DNA of 34,009 nt from the NCBI GenBank assembly GCA_947630855.1, contig CANRJF010000029.1:1-34009 (forward strand). Reading direction: 5' to 3'. Each line of letters begins with the position of its first letter. The first letter of the stretch is position 1. The stretch comes from an uncultured Lachnospiraceae bacterium (GTDB taxonomy: Bacteria > Bacillota > Clostridia > Lachnospirales > Lachnospiraceae). The notes under the pieces are model-generated. The model was not told where the DNA came from, did no database searches, and saw nothing but the letters and a program-made list of their open reading frames with translations. Positions 9,571 to 16,836 of this stretch are shown here, in pieces. The translations under genes and the position numbers were made by a program.

Positions 9571-10974
9571 TTACTGCATCTGGCTGTTAACGGTATCTGC
9601 TGCTGTCTTTAACTCAGCATCAATGTCTCCGCCGTTAATAACGTTTGTGATAGCCGTAGCTACGGCGTCACGTGCCTCGTAATAGTATACACCTGTGATA
9701 TTAGAAGGCACTTTTGTAGAAAATTCTACAATCTTCTTGGAAACAGCATCTCCGCCGAAGAACTCATCCGGTGCTGCATATGCTTCTGAATCTCCTGCCG
9801 GAGCGTATGTAGCCAATGCTCCACAGCTAATGATATTGTCATATAATTCTGTGCTGCCTGCAAATGTGCTCTTTAAGAAGTCATATGCAAGGTCTGTATT
9901 CTGGCAGTTAGATGTAACAGCCCAGGAAGAACCACCATTGTTAGAGAAGTTGGTAGCGCCGTCAACACCTACCAGACTAGGCATATTGGTAAGTCCCCAT
10001 TTGCCGGACTGGTCTTCTGATGTCTTAATGGAAGCCATAATCCAGCATCCGTTTATAGTGCCTGCAACAGTCTCTGTTGTAAGAGATGATACATACTCAT
10101 CCCAGGAGTTTACTTCGATTAAAACGCCGCTCTCTTTTAACTCTTTGTAGGTCTCCATAACCACTTTCAATGTCTCGTTGTCCGTGATATTTGCGGTGCC
10201 GTCTTCGTTGAAAAGGGAAGAACCTGCGGACTGCATCATCATCATGATTAAGTCACACTCACCTGCCTGCATAGAGATTAACGGTTTGCCGGTAGCGTCT
10301 AATACTTTCTTGCCGTTTTCAATATACTGATCCCATGTAATGTCTGTAAAGTCATCAATGGTCAAACCTGCCTGCTCTAAGATATCTGTACGGTAGCATG
10401 CAACAACTGCGCCGTTATCAAACGGTACACCATAGTTCTTGCCGTCAATAACTGAATATGCCGTCTTGCCCTGTGCAAACTGGGAGAAATCAATTCCGCT
10501 GCTTGTTAAATCTGTAAATGCATCCGGGAATGTAATAACATTCTTCTGGAATGCGTTATCCTGCATCAGTAAAATATCCGGCAATGTATCCAATGCCCCT
10601 GATGTAGCTGCTGTTGTCAGTTTCGTCTGAACATCCTCCCAGGGAGTCTCAATTACTTCTACCTCTACGTCGGGATGGTCTTTCTGATAAATTTTTGCTG
10701 CCTCATTCATGGAAAAGATGTTAAATGCCGGGTCCCAGCACCATACTGTCAATTTCTGTCCGCCGGCTGATGCGGAATCATCTGCTGCCGCATCTGCTTT
10801 ATCTGCTGAATCATCTGCTGCTGCATCGTCTGCCGCTGCATCATCTGCCTTGTCTGCTGCCGCATCGTCTGCTTTATCTGCTGAGGCGTCTGAGCCGTCA
10901 GAACCGCCGCATCCTGCAAACATAGTTGCTGTCATTGCTCCTGCCATTAAGAGGGATAATAATTTCTTCTTCAT
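9571..10974 (-). CDS. Sugar-binding lipoprotein of ABC transporter (CUT1)
   Basis: Extracellular solute-binding protein of family 1, 467 residues, anchored to the membrane as a lipoprotein. The signal peptide ends in the lipobox FAGC with Cys22. Residues about 26-72 are a low-complexity Ala/Asp/Lys linker (units such as ADKADDAAADKADD) that spaces the domain from the membrane. The fold starts at KLTVWCWDPAFNIF and ends near the C-terminus with no further domain. A GGAGG ribosome site precedes the ATG. It is followed by a stem-loop and then two permease genes. Given the AraC regulator upstream and lacZ downstream, a beta-galactoside or galactose-containing oligosaccharide is the likely ligand, but that is inferred from context only. 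Confidence 0.94.
   Translation of the reverse strand: MKKKLLSLLMAGAMTATMFAGCGGSDGSDASADKADDAAADKADDAAADDAAADDSADKADAAADDSASAGGQKLTVWCWDPAFNIFSMNEAAKIYQKDHPDVEVEVIETPWEDVQTKLTTAATSGALDTLPDILLMQDNAFQKNVITFPDAFTDLTSSGIDFSQFAQGKTAYSVIDGKNYGVPFDNGAVVACYRTDILEQAGLTIDDFTDITWDQYIENGKKVLDATGKPLISMQAGECDLIMMMMQSAGSSLFNEDGTANITDNETLKVVMETYKELKESGVLIEVNSWDEYVSSLTTETVAGTINGCWIMASIKTSEDQSGKWGLTNMPSLVGVDGATNFSNNGGSSWAVTSNCQNTDLAYDFLKSTFAGSTELYDNIISCGALATYAPAGDSEAYAAPDEFFGGDAVSKKIVEFSTKVPSNITGVYYYEARDAVATAITNVINGGDIDAELKTAADTVNSQMQ
10765..10905. repeat. Imperfect tandem repeats encoding the Ala/Asp lipoprotein linker
   Basis: Repeated tctgctgc/tctgccgc units, with variants around catcgtctgc, occupy this stretch of the binding-protein gene. 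Lengths differ between copies but stay in frame, which fits expansion and contraction of a spacer. Confidence 0.6.
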
Positions 10975-11016
10975 TCTTTTTCCTCCAAAAAAAATTTAGT
11001 TAAAACATCAAGGTAT

Positions 11017-11032
11017 ACATTTGGCCAAATGT
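11017..11032. promoter_or_regulatory. Perfect 16-bp palindrome in the binding-protein leader
   Basis: acatttggccaaatgt is a perfect palindrome about 45-60 nt downstream of the predicted start site of the binding-protein operon. A second small inverted repeat (tgtgtg/cacaca with a 5-nt spacer) follows at 11035-11051. They may be protein-binding sites for the AraC regulator or another factor, or form leader hairpins. Confidence 0.4.
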
Positions 11033-11082
11033 TTTGTGTGATTTGCACACATTTTTTCTTTTTCCTTTTTGTTTATATGTGC

Positions 11083-11088
11083 ATTATA
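11083..11088 (-). promoter_or_regulatory. Probable -10 box of the beta-galactoside operon
   Basis: TATAAT on the minus strand stands about 110 nt upstream of the lipoprotein start. No good -35 hexamer is found at 16-18 bp, which fits a promoter needing an activator such as the AraC-family protein encoded next to it. Confidence 0.4.
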
Positions 11089-11126
11089 CCTATCATCAGG
11101 AGACAATTGTTTTTACTAACAACCAT

Positions 11127-11172
11127 AAAAAGAGCATATTTGTCCATTTTAGTGGACAAATATGCTCTTTTT
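11127..11172. terminator. Bidirectional terminator after the AraC gene
   Basis: A perfect 20-bp inverted repeat (aaaaagagcatatttgtcca, 11127-11146, with 11153-11172) and a 6-nt loop, with A/T runs at both ends. On the minus strand it terminates the AraC transcript before the separate promoter of the transport operon. Confidence 0.85.
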
Positions 11173-11231
11173 CCAAATAATTCAATTATTTTATTGTTTA
11201 ATCTTACAAATTTTTCATCCCCAGGGATGCC

Positions 11232-12170
11232 TTACCATCCTTTTTTTGCCGATACCCTGGCATTTAGAAGTTTGCCCTGGTACGCGCCGCTGTTTTTCTT
11301 ATATTGGTAAGGAGATGTACCCACGATTTTCCGAAAATTCCGGTTGAAGGTGGAAACGGCGGTATACCCTGTACGCGCCGCCACTTCTTCCATGGTACAA
11401 TTTGTTTTTTTCATCAGTTCGCATGCCTGGCGTATCCGCACTAAATTCAGATACTCCATAGGCGTCATATTCATGTATTCCACAAAAAGCCTGCGGAAAT
11501 GGGTTTCGCTGAAACTGCATGCCGCCGCCATCTCATCTAAATGCACCTGCTCCATGTAATGTTTGTCAATGTAATCCAACGCATTAGAAATCTGCCTTAT
11601 ACCCCCCCCCTGTACTTTTCCCGATTCCTGGCTCTCCTCCGGGGATTCTTTTCTGGCAATGGCTATGATTACCGACAACAGCATCCCCCGGATGATTTCG
11701 GAAGAAAAACTTTTCTTTACCCGGCACTCCTCCATTATCAGCCGGACAAGGGTTACCAGTTCTCCGTTTTCCCCTGGCTGATAGATATAAGCCCTCTTAT
11801 TTACCGCCTCTATGATTTTTTTGGCAAACCGCTGGTTGTCGGAATACAATTCATTTAACAGATGCTCCGGGTCAAAATAAATATACTCCCAGTAGCTTTT
11901 TGTGTTTATGCGGCTGTTGGTGGTATGGGGGCAGTTTACCGGAATCACCGTAAGCATTCCCGGGCCGTAAGGAAATGTCTCTTCATCCAGTATCATTTCT
12001 CCCTCCCCGTCAATGCAGTATCCGATTTCCAGAAGATTATGAAAATGAAGTTTTGTCACGTCATTGCCATATTCCCGTATCCAGCTTTTCCCTAAAAGCG
12101 CCAGCACTAATTCTCCGTGGGGAATTTCATAATAACGAAACTCTAATTCCTGCTTCTTTTTTCCTGACAT
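11232..12170 (-). CDS. AraC-family transcriptional regulator
   Basis: 312-residue regulator with an N-terminal cupin sugar-sensing domain (about 30-95; HFHNLLEIGYCIDGEGEM, then PYGPGMLTVIPVNCPHTT) and a C-terminal pair of AraC helix-turn-helix motifs (about 190-290, ending VSTFNRNFRKIVGTSPYQYKK). I start at ATG 12170 because AAAGGAGGG is 5-6 nt upstream; the frame is open for 41 more codons, but those lie in promoter-like sequence. A promoter candidate is at 12201-12230 and a terminator at 11127-11172, so it is monocistronic. Its place just upstream of the binding-protein, permease and lacZ genes makes it their likely activator. A run of nine G (minus strand; 11602-11610) near codon 187, between the two domains, is a potential slippage site. 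Confidence 0.93.
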   Translation of the reverse strand: MSGKKKQELEFRYYEIPHGELVLALLGKSWIREYGNDVTKLHFHNLLEIGYCIDGEGEMILDEETFPYGPGMLTVIPVNCPHTTNSRINTKSYWEYIYFDPEHLLNELYSDNQRFAKKIIEAVNKRAYIYQPGENGELVTLVRLIMEECRVKKSFSSEIIRGMLLSVIIAIARKESPEESQESGKVQGGGIRQISNALDYIDKHYMEQVHLDEMAAACSFSETHFRRLFVEYMNMTPMEYLNLVRIRQACELMKKTNCTMEEVAARTGYTAVSTFNRNFRKIVGTSPYQYKKNSGAYQGKLLNARVSAKKGW

Positions 12171-12200
12171 ACCATCCCTCCTTTGCCTGCTTCTTTTTCT

Positions 12201-12230
12201 ATCATATATGATATGGAGGGATTTGTCCAA
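12201..12230 (-). promoter_or_regulatory. Candidate promoter of the AraC gene
   Basis: TTGGAC (12225-12230) and TATGAT (12201-12206) on the minus strand are 18 bp apart, just upstream of the ribosome site. The -10 region is part of a 12-bp palindrome atcatatatgat (12201-12212), possibly an autoregulatory site. Confidence 0.45.
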
Positions 12231-12292
12231 CCATTCCCCGTGAATTGTAACTGTTTCAACATCATATAATATAAATGAGCCGAACGCAGTCA

Positions 12293-12321
12293 TTGACTTT
12301 TTCAGTCAGTTTTGTTATAGT
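12293..12321 (+). promoter_or_regulatory. Strong sigma-A promoter of the abi gene
   Basis: TTGACT (12293-12298), a 17-bp spacer and TATAGT (12316-12321) make one of the best promoters in the window. Transcription should start near 12328, giving a leader of about 85 nt. Nothing resembling an operator is visible, so expression of the leader RNA is probably constitutive. Confidence 0.8.
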
Positions 12322-12327
12322 AAGCTC

Positions 12328-12395
12328 AGTGATCGTGTTGCGGAAACTTGCGAAGCCCGTAACCGGGGGGGAACCTGCGGGTCTCTCCCCTTTTT
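12328..12395 (+). ncRNA. Structured leader RNA of the Abi_2 gene (abiF-RNA-like, putative antitoxin)
   Basis: Between a strong promoter and an intrinsic terminator lies a 60-70 nt RNA that would accumulate as a separate small transcript. It contains gtgatcgtgttgcgg and ends in the G7 terminator stem. The element cccgta (12356-12361) can pair with tgcggg (12376-12381), which competes with the terminator hairpin. Small structured RNAs upstream of abiF-type genes have been described as a conserved RNA motif and proposed RNA antitoxins. My assignment to that family rests on position and architecture; I could not align it to the family consensus. Confidence 0.5.
12365..12395 (+). terminator. Terminator/attenuator directly before the abi ribosome site
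   Basis: Seven G (12365-12371) pair with CTCTCCC C-side residues 12384-12390 (two G-U pairs). After a small internal loop, ACC pairs with GGT around the loop TGCG, a UNCG-type tetraloop closed by C-G. TTTTT follows at 12391-12395, and AAGGAG begins six bases later. Most transcripts should stop here, with read-through making the Abi_2 protein. Confidence 0.75.
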
Positions 12396-12412
12396 GCATT
12401 AAGGAGAAAACC

Positions 12413-13357
12413 ATGGTACATTCCAAAACATTTACGACTTTTTCTGAACAGGTGGAATGGCTTCAAAACGAAAAACACCTTTTGGTCTATGATACACAAT
12501 ATGCAGAAGAGACCTTAAAGCAGATAGGATACTTCCCACTTATAGGCGGCTATAAACATCTTTTCAGGATTCCACTCACAAAAAAATACAAAGAGGGTAC
12601 TACTTTTGAAGAAATCGCAGCCTTATACGAATTTGACTCTGAACTGAGAGAGCTTTTTTTCAAATACCTTTTGCAGATAGAAAGGCATCTGCGCTCACTG
12701 ATGTCCTATTATTTTTCTGAAATGTACGGGGAATCACAGAGCGCATACCTGAATATCCATAATTATAACCTTAACCGACGCACCCATAATACGATTGTCC
12801 GTTTAAATGCTGTCCTGCAGCGGGCTGTCTCTACAACAGACTATGAATATATCAATTATTATCGCAATACTTATGGCAATATTCCTCTCTGGGTATTGGT
12901 CAATGTGCTGACTTTCGGAAATCTGTCAAAAATGTATCAGGTCTTTCCCCAGTCCCTCCAATCAAAGGTATGTAAAAATTTTGGGAGCATTAACAGAAAG
13001 CAAATGGAGCAGTTTCTATCTGTATTAACCAAATTCCGAAATGTATGCGCCCACGGAGAACGGCTCTTTACATACCACACAATGGACAATATCTCTGACC
13101 TGCCCTTGCACCAGAAATTATCTATTCCCAAAAACGGAGTCCAATATCAATATGGCAAAAAAGACCTTTTTGCCGTTGTCATTGCTTTTCGATATTTAAT
13201 TCCATCCAGGGATTTCCGCTCTTTTAAGGCAAAGCTCTCCCGGCTTATAGACAGGGCTTCAAAAAGAATCACACATATAGAACATGCCGAATTACTGGAA
13301 CGTATGGGTTTCCCTCCAAACTGGAAAGATATTTCCCGCTACCGCGTTACATCTTAA
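12413..13357 (+). CDS. Abi_2 family (AbiF/AbiD-like) HEPN abortive-infection protein
   Basis: 314-residue protein of the Abi_2 family. The start at ATG 12413 is set by AAGGAG 8 nt upstream; the frame is open 46 codons further but that part is the promoter and leader. Family hallmarks visible are the N-terminal GYFPLIGGYKHLFR block (39-52), QIERHLRSLMSYYFSEMYG (88-106), NIPLWVLVNVLTFGNLSKMY (156-175) and, near 205-217, LTKFRNVCAHGERL. The last contains R209-N-V-C-A-H214, the RxxxxH motif of HEPN ribonucleases, intact. Members of this family give phage defence by abortive infection, and AbiF-type HEPN proteins have been proposed as RNA-antitoxin-controlled toxins related to the ancestor of Cas13. 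It is encoded opposite to its neighbours between two sugar operons, with its own promoter, leader RNA and terminator, so it looks like an inserted defence gene. Confidence 0.92.
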   Translation: MVHSKTFTTFSEQVEWLQNEKHLLVYDTQYAEETLKQIGYFPLIGGYKHLFRIPLTKKYKEGTTFEEIAALYEFDSELRELFFKYLLQIERHLRSLMSYYFSEMYGESQSAYLNIHNYNLNRRTHNTIVRLNAVLQRAVSTTDYEYINYYRNTYGNIPLWVLVNVLTFGNLSKMYQVFPQSLQSKVCKNFGSINRKQMEQFLSVLTKFRNVCAHGERLFTYHTMDNISDLPLHQKLSIPKNGVQYQYGKKDLFAVVIAFRYLIPSRDFRSFKAKLSRLIDRASKRITHIEHAELLERMGFPPNWKDISRYRVTS

Positions 13358-13365
13358 TAAGCCAG

Positions 13366-13418
13366 AAAAAGCGGAAAATCCACACCTTAAAAGTGCATAT
13401 TTCCCGCTTTTTATTATT
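13366..13418. terminator. Bidirectional terminator between abi and the cellobiose transport operon
   Basis: aaaaagcggaaa (from 13366) pairs with tttcccgcttttt (to about 13412), with A and T runs on the two sides. It serves the abi gene on the plus strand and the permease operon, ending at 13449, on the minus strand. Confidence 0.8.
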
Positions 13419-13448
13419 TTTGCCTGTGTTCTATATTAATTAGAAATG

Positions 13449-14327
13449 TTAACCCTTCACTGCTCCTGCAACCATTCCTTTTATAATCTGCTTACTAAAT
13501 ACAAAGTACAAAATCACAACAGGCGCCATGGTGGTAAGCATAGCAGACATAATCTTAGGATAATCCGAGGCAAACTGGCCCTTAAACATGGTCATGGCAA
13601 GAGGAACCGTCTGAAGCCTTACGTCCTTAATCAAAACCAATGCAAATGAGAACTCATTCCAGCAGGAGAATACCTGGATAATAGCAATGGTAACAAGGAT
13701 TGGTTTTGCCACCGGAAGGATAATGGAAAACAGCGTTCTGGTAAAGGAACTTCCGTCAATAGCCGCCGCTTCCTCCAGCTCCACAGGAATCCCCTTAATA
13801 TAGCCCTCCACCAAAAACACCGCCATAGGCAGGCCAAATGCCACATAGGGGATAATCAGGGTAAACCACTGGTTCCCAAGGCCGGTTTTATTAAACACAA
13901 TATAAATAGGCACTAACAGGGAATGTACGGGAATCAGCATACCCATCAAAAACATAACATAGAGAAGCCTGTTCCCTTTAAATTTAATTCTGGAAAGAAT
14001 ATATCCCACAATAAATCCAAACAATGCAATAAATAAAATAGAAATTACCGTAGTGCGGACACTGGCCCACATAGACTGGCCGATATGGTAATCAGCATTT
14101 GTAAGTATTTTCTGATAATTACTGAGGGTAGGTTCCTTGGGCAGTCCCATAATATCCGCATTAAACACCCTTTTTGTCTTTAAGGATGAATAGAACATCC
14201 ACACTAAGGGAAAGATACAGGACAGGGAAAATACCAGCATCAGCAGATTTAAGAAAAAGGAAAGGGCTCCTGTTTTTGCTTTTTGCGCCGGGGTTCTGCT
14301 CCCCTTAATTTTTTCCATCTGTGCCAT
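13449..14327 (-). CDS. Carbohydrate ABC transporter permease, MalG/CUT1 type (cellobiose locus)
   Basis: Second permease of the importer next to cellobiose phosphorylase, about 292 residues. It has six membrane segments, the first from SFFLNLLMLVFSLSCIFPLVW, and the EAA loop EEAAAIDGSSFTRTLFSIILP. The start at ATG 14327 is chosen because AAGGGGG lies 9 nt upstream and it leaves one base between this gene and the preceding permease stop; an ATG at 14348 would overlap and lacks a ribosome site. Last gene of the lacI-binding protein-permease operon. No ATPase follows; a terminator does (13366-13418). Confidence 0.93.
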   Translation of the reverse strand: MAQMEKIKGSRTPAQKAKTGALSFFLNLLMLVFSLSCIFPLVWMFYSSLKTKRVFNADIMGLPKEPTLSNYQKILTNADYHIGQSMWASVRTTVISILFIALFGFIVGYILSRIKFKGNRLLYVMFLMGMLIPVHSLLVPIYIVFNKTGLGNQWFTLIIPYVAFGLPMAVFLVEGYIKGIPVELEEAAAIDGSSFTRTLFSIILPVAKPILVTIAIIQVFSCWNEFSFALVLIKDVRLQTVPLAMTMFKGQFASDYPKIMSAMLTTMAPVVILYFVFSKQIIKGMVAGAVKG

Positions 14328-14328
14328 A

Positions 14329-15225
14329 TTATTCAACCCCCTTATCACGCATCAGCCAGTTCACAAGCTTCTGGCTGCCGCCAATTACTATAAGGCTCAC
14401 AATAAAGATTCCTACGGAAATCGCACTGCCGTAGCCCATATTCATCTGTGCAAAAGAAACTTTATATCCGTACATTGCCATAACCATGGAAGATGTGCCG
14501 GGGCCGCCTTCCGTCATGGTATAAATATGGTCGAAGGCTTTCATATTACCTGCTACGCAGAGAGTGATACATACCAAAAGTGTATTTTTAATAAGAGGCA
14601 GAACAATGTAGATTGCCCTCTGGAATGCATTTGCCCCGTCTAACTCTGCCACCTCGAAAATCTCCGTATCCACAGAGGCAATGGCAGACAAAAGAATTAC
14701 CATGTAGTAACCTATAAACTGCCAGACTAAGGGAATTGCCACAAGAGCCATAACCATAGAAGGCTCGTTTAACCACACTTTTACCTTATCTGCGTGGCCT
14801 GTCACTTCCAGAATCCAGTTTAAGATACCTCTTTTATAGTCGTAAATCATCATCCAGATAAAACCAATACATACTGCGGAAATTGTGCTTGGGAAAAATC
14901 CGAAAGTCCTGTGGATTCCCTTTAATTTTGTAAGCCTGGAATTTACAATCAGCACAAAAACAAATGCAATACCTACCTGCCCCACAATACAGACTAACAC
15001 AAGATAAATATTATGGCTGAATGCTTCCCAGAATGTTCCGTCTTTTATTAAAGAAATATAGTTTTCTAACCCGATAAAAGTTTTGTTTGGACCGCCTTTC
15101 CATTCAAACAGGCTGTAAAACAATGCCGTAATAAGAGGCACAAACACAGAAAAAACATACCAGACTACGGGAATGCAGAGGAACAATGCAATCACGCGTC
15201 CCTTTGGCTTAATCGACCTAAGCAT
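14329..15225 (-). CDS. Sugar ABC transporter permease, MalF/CUT1 type (cellobiose locus)
   Basis: First permease of the cellobiose-linked importer, about 298 residues. It starts MLRSIKPKGRVIALFLCIPVV and has six membrane segments and the EAA loop (EVAELDGANAFQRAIYIVLPLI). I chose ATG 15225 because AAAGGAGG is 9 nt upstream; ATG 15246 would place that Shine-Dalgarno within the gene. It follows the binding-protein gene across a 99-bp gap that holds a 15-bp stem-loop, and is one base away from the next permease. Function by family: transmembrane channel for an oligosaccharide delivered by the lipoprotein at 15324-16811. Confidence 0.93.
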   Translation of the reverse strand: MLRSIKPKGRVIALFLCIPVVWYVFSVFVPLITALFYSLFEWKGGPNKTFIGLENYISLIKDGTFWEAFSHNIYLVLVCIVGQVGIAFVFVLIVNSRLTKLKGIHRTFGFFPSTISAVCIGFIWMMIYDYKRGILNWILEVTGHADKVKVWLNEPSMVMALVAIPLVWQFIGYYMVILLSAIASVDTEIFEVAELDGANAFQRAIYIVLPLIKNTLLVCITLCVAGNMKAFDHIYTMTEGGPGTSSMVMAMYGYKVSFAQMNMGYGSAISVGIFIVSLIVIGGSQKLVNWLMRDKGVE

Positions 15226-15257
15226 AATACCCATCCTCCTTTTCATAACTTCAGTTG

Positions 15258-15293
15258 AAAAGGCCCCGCCCCACCCAATGGGACGAGACCTTT
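15258..15293 (-). terminator. Intercistronic stem-loop between binding protein and permease genes
   Basis: On the minus strand a 15-bp stem (arms 15279-15293 and 15258-15272 approximately, several G-U pairs) with a 5-nt loop lies in the gap. Only four T follow, so it is more likely a leaky terminator or mRNA-stabilising hairpin than a full stop. The same arrangement is found in the other sugar operon. Confidence 0.65.
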
Positions 15294-15323
15294 TTGTTTA
15301 CACTATTTTATTTTTCAAAACTT

Positions 15324-16811
15324 TTAATAGTTCTTTTCGTATGCTTCCTGAGTTTCGGATGCCACTGTTTCCGGGTCCTTATCGCCGTTTAACATATCCT
15401 GCAATCCTGTGTTAAATACATCCCAGACTGCACTGCTGACATAAGAATCATAAATCTCGCAGGTGTTTGTATCCACATAAGACCAGTTATAGAAATCCTG
15501 AGTTACCTGGTCAAATCCGCTTAAGTCTACGTCATCTACGGTAGTCAAACCGCCAAGTGCATAATTTGTTGCTACATAATTTGCAAAATCAGGTCCTGTC
15601 AGTTTGTAGATTAAATCTATTGCTGCCTCCAGTTTATCCGGATCCTCAGCTACCTTGGAATTGATTGCCATACCATATCCAAGACCGATATTCTGTACGT
15701 TTGTATCTCCCTTTGCGCCTTCAATAGACGGGAATGTTGCAAAACCGATATTGTTGTATTTCTCTTCGTCGGCTTCTTTTAAAGTAGCCATAACATAGGA
15801 AACATCCCAGTTACCGCCGATAAATGCAGCCGCATCACCGGAGATATAGTACTCACGGGCATCCTCATTGGAAATTGCATTGAAATCTTCATTAAATACG
15901 CCGGAGCTAAATGCTTCCTGGGAGAATTTCAGTGCGTCTACAAATTCCTGGTCGGTAAACTTAGCGCCGCCCTTGTCGATAATGGACTGGAACCAGTCTT
16001 TTCCTGTAAACATATCACCAATAGTTGACATAAAGCAGGAGTTTGCCTGCCATTTTCCGCTGTTACCAAAAGCGATGGTATCAATGCCGTCGGCAGCGAA
16101 TTTTTCTTTTGCTGCTAAAACATCATCCCATGATGTGGGGAATGTATCGTATCCTGCATCTTTCCACATCTGTTTGTCATAGATAACTACGGTACATGTA
16201 CCGCCTGTTAATACGGGGAGTCCGTAAATCTTTCCGTCGCCGTCCTTAAACGGTGTAAAGTAATCCTGTTTGTAATCGGCTGCATAGGGAGAATTGTTCA
16301 CAACATCTGTCAAATCCATGACAAGTCCCTGCTCTGCCCATGCTTTTGTATTCATACCCTGAAGCAAGAATACATCCGGAAGGTCTCCTGCTGCTGCCAA
16401 TGTTGCAATCTGGGTTTTGTACTCGTCATTTGCAAGTACGTTTTCTGCCAGTGTAATATTGGGATTGGCATCCTGCCACTCTTTTAACATGGTACGGAAT
16501 CCGTCGGAACCGCCGTTTCCTTCTGACTCCTCGGAAGTGGAGTAATGCATAATGCTGATTTCTCCTGAATAAGCAAGGCTGCCGCCTTCGCTGGCGGAAT
16601 CGGATGCTGCATCGGCATCTGCTGCCGCTTCCGTCTCAGTCTCAGAACTCTCGGCATCTGCTGCCGGCTCTTCCTCTTTTGCCGGTTCTTCTTCCTTTGC
16701 CCCGTCTGCTGCCGGAGCGTCTGCTGCTTTGTCATCGCTTCCGCCGCAGCCTGCAAACATGGATGCTGTCATTGCCGCACATAATAATGCGCTGATGAAT
16801 TTCTTTTTCAT
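15324..16811 (-). CDS. Sugar-binding lipoprotein of ABC transporter (probably cellobiose/cello-oligosaccharide)
   Basis: Solute-binding protein of family 1, 495 residues. The signal peptide ends in FAGC with lipidated Cys22, followed by a Glu/Ala/Asp-rich linker (about 26-75; includes a [11 protein letters not shown] repeat). The binding fold starts at [16 protein letters not shown], and the chain ends [14 protein letters not shown] is 9 nt before the start. It lies 25 bp downstream of the LacI gene and upstream of two permeases, all controlled by the operator-bearing promoter at 17895-17944. The divergent gene encodes cellobiose phosphorylase, so cellobiose or cello-oligosaccharides are the likely ligand (inference from context). 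Confidence 0.93.
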   Translation of the reverse strand: MKKKFISALLCAAMTASMFAGCGGSDDKAADAPAADGAKEEEPAKEEEPAADAESSETETEAAADADAASDSASEGGSLAYSGEISIMHYSTSEESEGNGGSDGFRTMLKEWQDANPNITLAENVLANDEYKTQIATLAAAGDLPDVFLLQGMNTKAWAEQGLVMDLTDVVNNSPYAADYKQDYFTPFKDGDGKIYGLPVLTGGTCTVVIYDKQMWKDAGYDTFPTSWDDVLAAKEKFAADGIDTIAFGNSGKWQANSCFMSTIGDMFTGKDWFQSIIDKGGAKFTDQEFVDALKFSQEAFSSGVFNEDFNAISNEDAREYYISGDAAAFIGGNWDVSYVMATLKEADEEKYNNIGFATFPSIEGAKGDTNVQNIGLGYGMAINSKVAEDPDKLEAAIDLIYKLTGPDFANYVATNYALGGLTTVDDVDLSGFDQVTQDFYNWSYVDTNTCEIYDSYVSSAVWDVFNTGLQDMLNGDKDPETVASETQEAYEKNY

Positions 16812-16836
16812 ACTTTTTGTCCTCCTGTTTTTTTAA

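Noticed and set aside
11035-11051. Catabolite-response (cre) site
   Set aside because: The inverted repeat lacks the central CG and the flanking pattern of cre sites.
12171-12293. 41-codon N-terminal extension of the AraC regulator
   Set aside because: The internal ATG at 12170 has a near-perfect ribosome site and the family N-terminus fits.
12275-12412. 46-codon N-terminal extension of the Abi_2 protein
   Set aside because: It covers the promoter, leader and terminator and has no ribosome site; ATG 12413 with AAGGAG is better.
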